A DNA stretch of 64,000 nucleotides from positions 1,237,416-1,301,415 of the forward strand of contig JAGIBL010000001.1 of the NCBI GenBank assembly GCA_017744365.1. The letters run 5' to 3'. The position numbers were made by a program, and so were the translations under genes. This document shows positions 55,694 through 64,000 of the stretch, piece after piece. A model generated the notes under the pieces. It saw only the letters and a program-made list of their open reading frames with translations, was not told the origin of the DNA and did not search any database. Numbering within the stretch: position 1 is the first letter of the stretch; every line of letters starts with the position of its first letter. Source of the stretch: Nocardioidaceae bacterium (lineage in GTDB: Bacteria > Actinomycetota > Actinomycetes > Propionibacteriales > Nocardioidaceae).

Positions 55694-56536
55694 TCAGAGC
55701 AGCGCCGCGGCCACCCGCGCGGGTGCCTCCAGCGGCGGCCAGTGCCCCACGTCCTCCAGCGCCTCGAAGGGCGCCGCCGGTAGCCGCTCCCGGATCCGCT
55801 CGGCCATGTGCGCCCCCGAGACCGGGTCGAGCATCCCCCACACGAACCCCACCGGCACCTCCGTGCTCTCCAGCGCACCCGTCCACCGCGCCGCGTGCTC
55901 GCGCCGGTCCTCGATGTAGCGGATCAGCAGGTGCGCGTTCCGGTGCCCGTCGTCGCGCTCCAGCGAACGCCAGATCGCCGCGCTGTCCGCGGCCGCGTCG
56001 TAACCGGGCGCGAACGTCGGCGCCAGCGCCCCGGCCATCAGGTTCTCGTCGATGATCGCGCTGATCTGCGGCCCCTGATCCGGGTCCAGCAGCGCCGTCT
56101 GCACCGGTTCCGGACGGTGCAGCTCGGGGTAGAGACCGCCGTTGAGGAAGTCGACCCGTTCCAGCGTCACCGCCAGGTCTCCGGCCGCCTGCCGTGCCAG
56201 CAGCTCCTGGGCGACCGAGACCCCGTAGTCGTGCGCGACCAGCCGCGTCGCCGTCACCCCGGCGTGCGCCCACACCGCCTCGACCAGGTCGGCCTGCTCG
56301 TGGATCGAGTAGACGTGGTCGGCCGGCTTGTCGGAGGCACCGAAACCGAGGAAGTCCGGGAGCAGCAGCCCGTACGACGACGCCAGCGCCGGCGCCACCT
56401 TCGCCCAGTCGTGCGACGAGCTCGGGAACCCGTGCAGCAGCGTCATCGCCGGTCCCGACCCGAGCCGGCGAACGAAGACCGTTCCCTGCGGCAGCGCCAC
56501 CCGCTCGCCACCGGCCCACCACTCCGCCATCTCCAT
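55694..56536 (-). CDS. Alpha/beta hydrolase, epoxide hydrolase / MEST-like
   Basis: The 280-residue protein has the oxyanion-hole motif HGFPSSSHDW (about 35-44) and a nucleophile elbow AHDYGVSVAQELL (about 101-113) with Asp103 in place of Ser, as in epoxide hydrolases and haloalkane dehalogenases. The general-base His is in DVGHWPPLEAP near 267. The pattern HDYG..VAQELL matches MEST-like members. The start is ATG 56536 or ATG 56527. The substrate is unknown. Confidence 0.85.
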   Translation of the reverse strand: MEMAEWWAGGERVALPQGTVFVRRLGSGPAMTLLHGFPSSSHDWAKVAPALASSYGLLLPDFLGFGASDKPADHVYSIHEQADLVEAVWAHAGVTATRLVAHDYGVSVAQELLARQAAGDLAVTLERVDFLNGGLYPELHRPEPVQTALLDPDQGPQISAIIDENLMAGALAPTFAPGYDAAADSAAIWRSLERDDGHRNAHLLIRYIEDRREHAARWTGALESTEVPVGFVWGMLDPVSGAHMAERIRERLPAAPFEALEDVGHWPPLEAPARVAAALL

Positions 56537-56592
56537 GGCGAGCAGTCTCCCCGATCCAGGGATTCGCGGGCCAGGTCGGGCAGACTCGGACG

Positions 56593-57585
56593 GTGCGAAC
56601 CCGACTGCTGGTACGAGGCACCCTGGTGCTCGTCGTGATCGCGGTCGCCGTCGGCCTCACCGTCGCGGACCACGACCGCGACGACGGCACCCCGGTGCCG
56701 GCCGCCGCGGACGCGCGCTGCCACGGCGTCGGCTTCGGCGAGGTCCGCGGGAAGGCACCCCGCAACGCGCACCCGCCGCTGCGCCGCTACCGGGTGGCGT
56801 CCGCGGTGTGCGCGGCGTACTGGATCCCGCAGGTCGACCACCTCTTCGTGCCGCAGTCGCTCGCGGTCAGCGGCGGCACCGCCTACGTCAGCGGCTACCA
56901 CTGGAACCGCGTCGGCGCCGAGCGGAACTGCCAGCTCGCGGTCGTCGACCTGCGCACCGGCCGGGTCCGCGCCTTCGTACGACGCTTCCAGGCACCGGTC
57001 TACCACCCGCGGCCCACGTTCTGCCGGCACGGCGGGGGCGTCGAGCTCGATGAGGCGGGCCTCTGGGTGGCCGAGACCGAGCGGCTCTGGCTGCTGGACC
57101 CGGACCGGCTCGGGCACGGCGACCCCGTACGGCGGGCCTGGCGGATGCCACCCGGCGTCCGCGGCTCCACCCTCGTCGTCGCCGGCGACCTGCTCGGCGT
57201 GGCCGGCTTCCGGCGCGGCAAGCTCGGGCGGATCTGGTGGTTCGACCGCTCCGCCGTCCTCGACCGGCCGGCGCGCGCCCAGCTGCCGGACCCGGTCGCG
57301 ACGCAGCGGGTGGCGGCCCGGGTCCAGGGCATCACCCGGTACGACGGGCGCCTGTGGATGAACTCCTCGGGCACCCACTGCGCGATCCTGCGCGCCACCG
57401 GGCGGCCGCCGGTCGAGCTGGTCCCGGGGTCCGAGGACGTTCAGATCACCGGCCAGGACCTGTGGACGGTCAGCGAGGCCGGCACCCGCCCCTACCTGGA
57501 CGCGTCCGAGCGCACCGTGCCGATGATCCTGCGCCTGGACCTGGCTGCCGTGCTCGCCTCCGGACGGCCGCGCTGCCACTTCTGA
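56593..57585 (+). CDS. Exported or membrane-anchored protein of unknown function
   Basis: The 330-residue protein has an N-terminal transmembrane or signal segment (LLVRGTLVLVVIAVAVGLTV, about 5-24). A Cys-containing strand-rich domain follows, with repeated SLAVSGGTAYVSGYHW, GVELDEAGLWVAETERLWLLD and VQGITRYDGRLWMNSSGTH units. The repeats resemble beta-propeller blades. GTG 56593 precedes the hydrophobic segment. It is divergent from the hydrolase gene. Confidence 0.7.
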   Translation: MRTRLLVRGTLVLVVIAVAVGLTVADHDRDDGTPVPAAADARCHGVGFGEVRGKAPRNAHPPLRRYRVASAVCAAYWIPQVDHLFVPQSLAVSGGTAYVSGYHWNRVGAERNCQLAVVDLRTGRVRAFVRRFQAPVYHPRPTFCRHGGGVELDEAGLWVAETERLWLLDPDRLGHGDPVRRAWRMPPGVRGSTLVVAGDLLGVAGFRRGKLGRIWWFDRSAVLDRPARAQLPDPVATQRVAARVQGITRYDGRLWMNSSGTHCAILRATGRPPVELVPGSEDVQITGQDLWTVSEAGTRPYLDASERTVPMILRLDLAAVLASGRPRCHF

Positions 57586-57700
57586 GCCCACGTGACCGGG
57601 GCCACAGTGCGAAATGTCCCGAACTTCCGTGACGTCCCGCGACCTGCACCGTCCCTTCTGCAAGAGACGCGGTCGAGCGGCCGCGAGAGGGGAAGTCCCC

Positions 57701-58219
57701 ATGGAGCCGACAGCTCCGGGCATCGGGCCCGCGCACGAGGCCGAGCACGTCCTCCTCGATGCCCTCCTGGTCGCCCACCGCCGCCACGCCGACACCCTGC
57801 ACGAGGTCTGCGTGACCGCCGTCGCCGACGACCGAGACCTCACCGCCGCCGATGTCGGCGGCCTGCTCGTCGCCCAGGCCGAGCTCGACCTGATCGTGGT
57901 GACGGCCACCTTCGACGTCCGCGACCACTGGGCCCGCTTCGGCAGCGCCCACCCCGGGCTCCACGAGTTCCGGGTCGCGATCGAGGCCGCGGCCGACCTG
58001 GCGCACGACCGTGAGCGCGTGCTCGACGCGCTGCGCCTGAGCCTGGCCCGCGCCCGGCTACGCGCCCGCGAGCTCGAGGCGCAGCCGTGGCGGCTCGGCT
58101 GCGACGTGTTCTTCGCCGAGGTCACCCAGGATCGCGAGGACGTCGAGGAGGTCGCCGGCGAGCTGCTCGACGCCGGGCGCGACCTCTACCTCTCGACCGT
58201 CAGTCTCGACGAGGCCTGA
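57701..58219 (+). CDS. Conserved hypothetical helical protein
   Basis: The 172-residue acidic helical protein starts at ATG 57701 behind GAGAGGGGAAG; a start at 57614 would add 29 residues without a better site. It has His-rich helix segments (LLVAHRRHADTLHEVC). No family is recognised. It ends six bases before the convergent der stop. Confidence 0.65.
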   Translation: MEPTAPGIGPAHEAEHVLLDALLVAHRRHADTLHEVCVTAVADDRDLTAADVGGLLVAQAELDLIVVTATFDVRDHWARFGSAHPGLHEFRVAIEAAADLAHDRERVLDALRLSLARARLRARELEAQPWRLGCDVFFAEVTQDREDVEEVAGELLDAGRDLYLSTVSLDEA

Positions 58220-58225
58220 CCGGCG

Positions 58226-59575
58226 TCAGCGCTTGCGCTTCTCCCGGGGCCGCACCTGCAGCGCGATCGGGGTGCCCACGAAGCCGAACTCCTCGCGCAG
58301 CCGGCGCTCGATGTACCTCTCGTAAGCCGCGTCCAGCTTGCCCGAGGTGAACAGGATGAACGTCGGCGGCGAGGTCTGCGCCTGCGTGCCGAACAGGATC
58401 CGCGGCTGCTTGCCGCCACGCACCGGGTGCGGGTGCTCGGCGACCAGCCGGCCCAGGAACGCATTCAGCGTGCCGGTGGAGATCCGCGTCTCCCAGCCGC
58501 CCAGTGCGGCGTCCAGCGCCGGCACCAGCCGGTCGATGTGCCAGCCCGTGCGCGCGGTGATGTTGATCCGCGGCGCCCACTGCACCTGCACCAGCTCGCG
58601 CTCGTACTCCCGCTCCAGGTAGTAGCGGCGCTCGTCGTCGACCAGATCCCACTTGTTGAAGCAGATCACCAGCGCCCGGCCGGATTCGCGCACCGTTTGG
58701 ATGATCCGCATGTCCTGCTCGGAGATCGACTGGCTGCCGTCGATGACCAGCACCGCCACCTCGGCCCGCTCCATCGCGGTGGCCGTGCGCAGGGAGGCGT
58801 AGTACTCGTGCCCGGACGCGGTCTTGACGCGCTTGCGGATGCCGGCGGTGTCGATGAACTTCCAGATCCGCCCGCCGATCTCGACGAGCTCGTCGACCGG
58901 GTCGACCGTGGTGCCCGAGGCGTCGTCGACGACCACGCGCTCCTCGCCGGCCAGCTTGTTGAGCAGCGAGGACTTGCCCACGTTCGGCCGGCCGATGATC
59001 GCGATCCGTCGCGGCCCGCCGAGCTCCTCGCCGATGGTCTCCTCGGGTGTCTCGGGCAGCGCGGCCAGGATCGCGTCGAGCAGGTCGCCGGAGCCGCGGC
59101 CGTGCAGCGCGGAGACCGGGAACGGCTCGCCGAGACCCAGGTTCCACAGCCCGAACGCCTCGGCCTCGGTGCGCTGGTCGTCGACCTTGTTGGCGGCGAG
59201 CACGACCGGCCGGCCGCTCTTGCGCAGGATCCTGACCACGGCCTCGTCGGAGTCGGTGATGCCGACGGTCGCGTCCACCACGAACAGCACCGCGTCCGCC
59301 AGTCCGACCGCGACCTCGGCCTGGGCGGCGATCCGCTCGGCCAGCCCGCGGGCGTCCGGGTCCCAGCCACCGGTGTCGACCACGGTGAAGGCCCGGCCGT
59401 TCCAGTTGGCGTCGTAGGAGACCCGGTCCCGGGTCACCCCCGGCTTGTCCTCGACGACGGCCTCGCGCCGGCCGATGATCCGGTTCACCAGGGTCGACTT
59501 GCCCACGTTCGGGCGGCCCACGACGGCCAGGATCGGGGTCCTGATCTCCACGGGCTCCACTGCTTGCTCGGTCAC
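58226..59575 (-). CDS. der: Ribosome biogenesis GTPase Der
   Basis: The 449-residue protein has two tandem GTPase domains with G1 motifs [10 protein letters not shown] (about 20-29) and [10 protein letters not shown] (about 195-204), DxxG motifs DTGG and DTAG, and NKVD/NKWD. A C-terminal KH-like domain ends in PREKRKR. It acts in 50S ribosome assembly. The GTG start overlaps the plsC stop (GTGA). Confidence 0.97.
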   Translation of the reverse strand: MTEQAVEPVEIRTPILAVVGRPNVGKSTLVNRIIGRREAVVEDKPGVTRDRVSYDANWNGRAFTVVDTGGWDPDARGLAERIAAQAEVAVGLADAVLFVVDATVGITDSDEAVVRILRKSGRPVVLAANKVDDQRTEAEAFGLWNLGLGEPFPVSALHGRGSGDLLDAILAALPETPEETIGEELGGPRRIAIIGRPNVGKSSLLNKLAGEERVVVDDASGTTVDPVDELVEIGGRIWKFIDTAGIRKRVKTASGHEYYASLRTATAMERAEVAVLVIDGSQSISEQDMRIIQTVRESGRALVICFNKWDLVDDERRYYLEREYERELVQVQWAPRINITARTGWHIDRLVPALDAALGGWETRISTGTLNAFLGRLVAEHPHPVRGGKQPRILFGTQAQTSPPTFILFTSGKLDAAYERYIERRLREEFGFVGTPIALQVRPREKRKR

Positions 59576-60300
59576 GTCTTGTCCTCGTTCGTCTCGGGGA
59601 GCGGGCCCGGCAGGCTCATGCCGGTCGCTCGTTCCGCGTCGGCGACCACGTCCAGGATCGCCTGTCGCAGGCGCTCGGTGAGCGCTCGTACGTCCTCGGG
59701 GCGCCGCGGCCAGGGCTGCTGGGCGACCTCCAGCGGAGCACCGTACGACATCACCAGCCGGCTTCCCGCGGGCGGGAAGGTGGAGCGCGATCCCGGCAGC
59801 CGGGTCCCCAGGAATGCCGTCGGCACCAGCGGAGCGCCGGTGACCAGCGCCAGGTAGGCGGCTCCCCCGGTCACCCGGGCCATGTCACCGCCGCCGCGGG
59901 TGGTCTCCGGGAACATCCCGACGACTCCGTCGTCGCGCAGCACCCGGAGCGCGGTGCGCACCGCCCGCGGGTCCTGCGCGCCGCGCTCGACCGGGATCTG
60001 CCCGCTGAACCACAGGAACGCGCCGAGCGGACCGCTGAACAGCTCCCGCTTGGTCAGCGCGTGGGCCGGCCGCGGCCCCACGATCGCCAGCAGCGGCCCG
60101 TCCAGGAAGCCCATGTGGTTGGCCGCGAGCACCACCGGCCCGCGCGCCGGGACGTGCTCGGCACCGCGCACCTCGAGCGTCCAGCGGCGGCGCGCGTAGA
60201 TCGCGAACGCCCCGCGCAAGTGCTCGATCGGCCAGGTCAGCGGGTGGCGGAGGTCGTCGCTGCGCGGCAGGACCAGGTCCCCGGACGCCACCGCGGTCAC
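59572..60300 (-). CDS. 1-acyl-sn-glycerol-3-phosphate acyltransferase (PlsC family)
   Basis: The 242-residue protein has the acyltransferase motif NHMGFLDGP (HxxxxD, about 58-66) and a second motif FPETTRGGG near 128-136. It makes phosphatidic acid or a similar product from lysophosphatidate. It starts at GTG 60300, overlapping the cmk stop, and sits between cmk and der, a common actinobacterial order. Confidence 0.9.
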   Translation of the reverse strand: MTAVASGDLVLPRSDDLRHPLTWPIEHLRGAFAIYARRRWTLEVRGAEHVPARGPVVLAANHMGFLDGPLLAIVGPRPAHALTKRELFSGPLGAFLWFSGQIPVERGAQDPRAVRTALRVLRDDGVVGMFPETTRGGGDMARVTGGAAYLALVTGAPLVPTAFLGTRLPGSRSTFPPAGSRLVMSYGAPLEVAQQPWPRRPEDVRALTERLRQAILDVVADAERATGMSLPGPLPETNEDKT

Positions 60301-60986
60301 CGCGAGGCCTTCGACCCCACCGTTTCCTCGACGATGCCGACCACCAGGTCGATCACCTGCTCGAGGTCGTACGGCGTGGTGTCCAGGTGGATCGCGCCGT
60401 CGGCCGCCACCAGCGGGGCCGTGGCCCGGGAGGAGTCGATCCGGTCGCGGCGCAGCAGGTCGGCCTCGGTGGTGCTCACCGAGCCACTGCCCTGCTCCGC
60501 CGTACGACGGGCGGCACGCGCCGCGGCGTCCGCGGTCAGGTACAGCTTGACCTGCGCGTCCGGCCAGACCACCGAGCCGATGTCGCGGCCCTCCACGACG
60601 ATCCCGCCCGACGGCAGGGCGCCGGCGATGATCTCCCGCTGCAGGTCGAGAAGCCGGGCCCGGACCGCGGGCACCGTCGCGACCGGCGAGACCGCGGCGG
60701 TGACCTGCTCGGAGCGGATCTCGACGGCGACGTCCTCGCCGTCGACGGTGATCGTCGGCGCCAGCGGGTCGGTGCCGGAGACGATGACCGGCTTCTCGGC
60801 GTGCGCGGAGACGGCCTCGGGGTCGTGCACGTCGACGTCGTGGCGCAGCATCCAGGCGGTCATCGCGCGGAACTGGGCGCCGGTGTCCAGGTAGCGCAGC
60901 CCGAGCCGCTGGGCGACACCGCGCGACGTGCTCGACTTCCCGGACCCCGACGGTCCGTCCATCGCGACGACGACGCTCTCGCTCAC
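60297..60986 (-). CDS. cmk: Cytidylate kinase
   Basis: The 229-residue nucleotide kinase phosphorylates CMP/dCMP. The P-loop is GPSGSGKSS (about 11-19), with YLDTGAQFRAMT near 30 and GRDIGSVVWPDAQVKLYLTA near 130. GTG 60986 has GGAG upstream; an earlier in-frame ATG at 61016 has no support. It is part of the block aroH-tyrA-cmk-plsC-der. Confidence 0.95.
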   Translation of the reverse strand: MSESVVVAMDGPSGSGKSSTSRGVAQRLGLRYLDTGAQFRAMTAWMLRHDVDVHDPEAVSAHAEKPVIVSGTDPLAPTITVDGEDVAVEIRSEQVTAAVSPVATVPAVRARLLDLQREIIAGALPSGGIVVEGRDIGSVVWPDAQVKLYLTADAAARAARRTAEQGSGSVSTTEADLLRRDRIDSSRATAPLVAADGAIHLDTTPYDLEQVIDLVVGIVEETVGSKASR

Positions 60987-61026
60987 CCTGACACTCCTTC
61001 TCCGACGGCCGTGCAACCGGGGAAGT

Positions 61027-62097
61027 CTACCGGTGAGCCGTCCATTTCCTGGACTCGAGCGCCTCGCGCAGCCGCTCTGCGGAGCCGACCTCGACGTCGA
61101 GCTCCACCAGGCCGGACGGACGCCCGGGGTCGTGGTCGATGCGCAGGTCCTCGACGTTGACGCCGATCTCGCCGATGTCCGCGAACAGCCGGGCCAGCTC
61201 GCCCGGGTGGTCGGGCACGACCACGAACACCTGGCCGGTCTCGATCGCGGGCCGGCCGTGCTTGCCGGGGATCACCTGGGTGCCGGCCACGCCGCGGTCG
61301 AGGAGGTCGACCAGCGCGTCCGCCTCGGGCGCGTCCACCGCCGCGATCAGCTCGTCGAGCTGGCCGCGCAGCTCACGGAGCAGGCCGGCCACGACCGAGC
61401 CGTTCGCGCGGATGATCTGGCTGTACAGGTCCGGGTCCCCGGCGGCCACCCGGGTCACGTCCCGGACTCCCTGCCCGGACAGGGACAGGTGCTCGGGCAC
61501 CGCCTCGGTCAGCTGGGCCGCTGCCAGGACCGCGAGCAGGTGCGGCAGGTGCGAGGTGCGCGCCACCGCGAGGTCGTGCTCGACCGGGGAGAGCCGGACC
61601 GCGACGCCGCCGCAGATCCCGACCAGCTCCTCGACCAGGGCCACCGCGCCGGCGTCGGCGTGCACGTGCGGGGACACCGCCCAGGGCCGGCCGTCGAAGA
61701 GCGCCGCACTGGCGGCCAGCGGGCCGGACCGCTCGCTCCCGGCCATCGGGTGGCTGCCGACGTACCGGGCCAGCGCGCTCTCGCCCACCTGGTCGGCGAT
61801 CTGGTCCAGCGGCAGCGCCTTCACGCTGCCCACGTCGGTGACCACGGCGCCCGACTCGAGCGCGTCGGCGACCACCTCGGCGATGTGCAGCGGCGGTACG
61901 GCGACCACGACGAGCTGCGGGGTCTCCCCCGCCGGCGGCGGCGAGCCAGCGCCCAGCCCGATGGCGGTACGCACGTGCTCGGCGTTGGTGTCGGTGATCC
62001 AGACAGTCAGTCCCGCGCGCCGGGCGGCCAGGCCGATCGAGGTGCCCAGCAGGCCGGCGCCGATGACGTGGACGGGACCGGTCAGCGGGCTACTCAT
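61027..62097 (-). CDS. tyrA: Prephenate dehydrogenase with ACT domain
   Basis: The 356-residue enzyme has the NAD motif GAGLLGTSIG (about 13-22), the signature GSHPMAGSERSGP near 114-126 and RTSHLPHLL near 190. A C-terminal ACT domain (about 285-350, VFVVVPDHPGELARLFADIGEIGVN) probably gives tyrosine feedback control. The start overlaps the aroH stop by eight bases, so both chorismate-branch enzymes are made together. Confidence 0.95.
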   Translation of the reverse strand: MSSPLTGPVHVIGAGLLGTSIGLAARRAGLTVWITDTNAEHVRTAIGLGAGSPPPAGETPQLVVVAVPPLHIAEVVADALESGAVVTDVGSVKALPLDQIADQVGESALARYVGSHPMAGSERSGPLAASAALFDGRPWAVSPHVHADAGAVALVEELVGICGGVAVRLSPVEHDLAVARTSHLPHLLAVLAAAQLTEAVPEHLSLSGQGVRDVTRVAAGDPDLYSQIIRANGSVVAGLLRELRGQLDELIAAVDAPEADALVDLLDRGVAGTQVIPGKHGRPAIETGQVFVVVPDHPGELARLFADIGEIGVNVEDLRIDHDPGRPSGLVELDVEVGSAERLREALESRKWTAHR

Positions 62098-62473
62098 CGG
62101 GCATCGACCGCACCCGTGTGAGGTCCGAGCGCAGCGCGGCGGCTCCGTGCAGGTACACGTGCGTGATGTCGGCGCGCGCCCGGTCGGTCTCGACGTGCGC
62201 CATCATCCGGACGACCCGCGGCATCGAGCCCTCGATCTCGAGCTCGCGCGCGCACAGCAACGGCACCTCGCCGAAGCCCAGCCCGCGGGCCGCGTACGCC
62301 GGGAACTCCGCGACCAGGTCGGAGGTGGCGGTGAAGACCACCGAGATGAAGTCGTCCACGGTCAGGTCGTTCGCGGACATCACCTCGGTGACCATCTCGG
62401 CGACCCGCTCGAGCATCTGCTCGCGGGTGTCCTCGACCAGCTGGGTGGCTCCCCGGATCGCTCGTACAGGCAC
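62090..62473 (-). CDS. aroH: Chorismate mutase, AroH class
   Basis: The 127-residue protein has the AroH-type N-terminus VRAIRGATQLVEDT (about 3-16) and conserved LTVDDFISVVFTATSDL and VYLHGAAALRSD regions. It converts chorismate to prephenate, the TyrA substrate. The GTG start is nine bases after the rluB stop. The monofunctional AroH type fits the separate gene arrangement. Confidence 0.93.
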   Translation of the reverse strand: MPVRAIRGATQLVEDTREQMLERVAEMVTEVMSANDLTVDDFISVVFTATSDLVAEFPAYAARGLGFGEVPLLCARELEIEGSMPRVVRMMAHVETDRARADITHVYLHGAAALRSDLTRVRSMPDE

Positions 62474-62482
62474 ACGAACACC

Positions 62483-63223
62483 CTAGAGGCCCGCGGCGTC
62501 GAGCAGGTCGCCGACCTCCTCGGCGGTCAGCTCGCGCAGGTCGCCCTGCTTCAGCCGGCCGATCCGCACCGGCCCGATCGCGGTCCGCGTCAGCCGTCGT
62601 ACGGGGTGGCCGACGTGGTCCAGCAGCCGCCGCACGATCCGGTTGCGGCCCTCGTGGATGACCACCTCGACGATGGACCGGTCCCCGGTGTGCGAGATCA
62701 CCCGCGCGCGCCGGACCTCGACCGGCCCGTCCTCCAGCGTGACCCCGGTGAGCAGCAGCTTGACCGTCGCCTTCTCCACCCGGCCGCCGACCTCGGCGAC
62801 GTACGTCTTCTCCACCTCGTACGACGGGTGCGCGAGCCGCTGCGCGAAGTCACCGTCGTTGGTGAGCAGGATGAGCCCGTCGGTGTCGGTGTCGAGCCGG
62901 CCGACGTGGAAGAGCCGCTCGGGCCGCTCGGCCACGTAGTCGCTCAGCGTGGGCCGGCCCTCCGGGTCGGACATCGTCGAGACCACCCCGCGTGGCTTGT
63001 TGAGCACCAGGTACACGTGCGCGCTGACCGGGGGCAGCCGCTTGCCGGAGACCCGGATCACCGCCTTGGTGGGGTCGACCTTCGTGCCCAGCCGGGTGAC
63101 GACCTCGCCGTCGACCTCGACCTCGCCGGCGAGCATCAGCTCCTCGCACTTGCGGCGGCTGGCGACCCCGGAGGCGGCCAGCAGCTTCTGCAGCCGGACC
63201 AGGCCGTCGGCGTCAGTCTCCAT
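62483..63223 (-). CDS. rluB: 23S rRNA pseudouridine synthase, RluB/RsuA family
   Basis: The 246-residue enzyme has an S4 RNA-binding domain (about 7-55, VRLQKLLAASGVASRRKCEELM) and a catalytic domain with GRLDTDTDGLILLTNDG near 108-124 holding the catalytic Asp. The final conserved block is EGRNRIVRRLLDHVGHPV. It sits between scpB and aroH, overlapping scpB by 11 bases. The exact target (23S U2605 or 16S U516 type) is inferred from scpB linkage. Confidence 0.93.
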   Translation of the reverse strand: METDADGLVRLQKLLAASGVASRRKCEELMLAGEVEVDGEVVTRLGTKVDPTKAVIRVSGKRLPPVSAHVYLVLNKPRGVVSTMSDPEGRPTLSDYVAERPERLFHVGRLDTDTDGLILLTNDGDFAQRLAHPSYEVEKTYVAEVGGRVEKATVKLLLTGVTLEDGPVEVRRARVISHTGDRSIVEVVIHEGRNRIVRRLLDHVGHPVRRLTRTAIGPVRIGRLKQGDLRELTAEEVGDLLDAAGL

Positions 63224-63920
63224 CGGGCTCTTCGGAGGGTGCCTCGACAGGCGCTCCGACAGGCGCTTCGACCGGCGCCTCGACCGGCGCCTCGAGCTCG
63301 GCCGCCACCGGCGCGATCTCGTCCTCGATGTCCTCCAGGTCCGGCACCAGCGGCGCCAGCTCGGGGAGCTCCTCCAGCGAGGTCACCCCGATCCGCTCGA
63401 GGAAGTACGACGTGGTCCGGTACAGGTGCGCGCCGGTCTCCGGGTCGGTGCCGGCCTCCTCGACCAGGCCACGGGTGAGCAGCGTGCGCATCACGCCGTC
63501 GACGTTCACGCCCCGGATCGCGGAGACCCGGCTGCGGCTGACCGGCTGCTTGTAGGCGACCACGGCCAGGGTCTCCAGCGCCGCCTGGGTCAGCCGCGCC
63601 TGCTGCCCGTCGAGCACGAACTTCTCCACCACGGGAGCGAACTCCTCGCGGGTGTAGAACCGCCAGCCCCCGGCCACGTTGCGCAGCTCGAAGCCCCGGC
63701 CGCTCTCGTCGTACTCGCTCGCCAGGCCGGCCAGCGCCTCGGCGACCTCGGCCACCGGGTAGCCGACCACGCTCGCCAGGCTCACCTGGTCCAGCGGCTG
63801 GTCGGCGACCATGAGCACGGCCTCCAGCGCGGGACGCAGGTCCGCGAGCGGAACGGCGAGCGTCTCGCTGTCCTCGACGTCCTCGACCGGCTCGACCTCC
63901 ACCACGTCAGTCTCCGTCAT
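63213..63920 (-). CDS. scpB: Segregation and condensation protein B
   Basis: The 235-residue protein has the two winged-helix ScpB domains (LRPALEAVLMVADQPLD; TQAALETLAVVAYKQPVSRSRVSAIRGV; RTTSYFLERIGV). It binds ScpA and Smc for chromosome condensation. The C-terminus carries a five-fold Glu-Ala-Pro-Val repeat, probably disordered. The ATG overlaps the scpA 3' end by 14 bases. Confidence 0.95.
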   Translation of the reverse strand: MTETDVVEVEPVEDVEDSETLAVPLADLRPALEAVLMVADQPLDQVSLASVVGYPVAEVAEALAGLASEYDESGRGFELRNVAGGWRFYTREEFAPVVEKFVLDGQQARLTQAALETLAVVAYKQPVSRSRVSAIRGVNVDGVMRTLLTRGLVEEAGTDPETGAHLYRTTSYFLERIGVTSLEELPELAPLVPDLEDIEDEIAPVAAELEAPVEAPVEAPVGAPVEAPSEEPDGD

Positions 63921-64000
63921 CGCCCTGGCTCTCCGTCCCAGCGTCCAGCGGCAGCGGGGTGCCGTCGAACTCGTCGTTGATCTCGATCTCGTCGTCCTCG
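63907..64000 (-). CDS. scpA: Segregation and condensation protein A, C-terminus (partial)
   Basis: Only the last 30 codons and the stop are in the window, ending EFDGTPLPLDAGTESQGDDGD. The acidic tail (EDDEIEINDEFDG) and the 14-base overlap with scpB fit scpA. The rest lies beyond base 64000. Confidence 0.75.
   Translation of the reverse strand, partial: EDDEIEINDEFDGTPLPLDAGTESQGDDGD

Overview
The window is high-GC, densely packed chromosomal DNA from an actinobacterium. Gene content, GTG/TTG starts, ATGA and GTGA stop/start overlaps and gene order suggest a nocardioidaceous or related soil actinomycete. No phage, IS element or CRISPR array is visible. No gene-free stretch exceeds about 300 bases. 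The longest are 53663-53896 (upstream of the toxin operon), 12230-12441 (glycine riboswitch), 13063-13247 (MerR promoter with two operator-like sites) and 25222-25401.

Layout. 1-6693: sbcD (3' part) and sbcC, then a tldD/tldE pair. 6803-9377: a secreted SGNH esterase facing a serine hydrolase across a compound palindrome. 9383-18234 (minus): a block in the same order as mycobacterial Rv1822-Rv1832: CDP-alcohol phosphatidyltransferase, DUF881, small basic protein, DUF881, gcvH, FHA protein, MerR, DUF151, MerR, gcvP. It links glycine cleavage, a GarA/OdhI-type metabolic switch and cell-division regulators. 18265-24932: a Pls-like membrane non-ribosomal synthetase with a miniature phosphopantetheinyl transferase, an M1 peptidase, a CHAD protein and a three-helix-bundle protein. 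25108-37083: housekeeping and regulatory genes, including two two-component systems and several very small proteins.

37111-53662 (minus): a giant secreted RHS/YD-repeat protein of 4898 residues with a predicted nucleic-acid deaminase tip. A coupled lipoprotein lies upstream and three overlapping small genes, candidate immunity genes, lie downstream. The tip and downstream genes are clearly lower in GC than the rest, as expected for an exchangeable toxin/immunity module. 53897-58219: tRNA-Pro(GGG), an ECF42-type sigma factor with its DGPF partner, a hydrolase and two uncharacterised proteins. 58226-64000 (minus): a conserved core block scpA-scpB-rluB-aroH-tyrA-cmk-plsC-der.

The two most interesting systems are the polymorphic RHS toxin locus and the Pls-like poly-amino-acid synthetase cluster. 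A third lead is an inverted-repeat operator found at both the FHA/MerR promoter and the second MerR promoter. All function calls rest on motifs and gene order read by eye; no database search was run.
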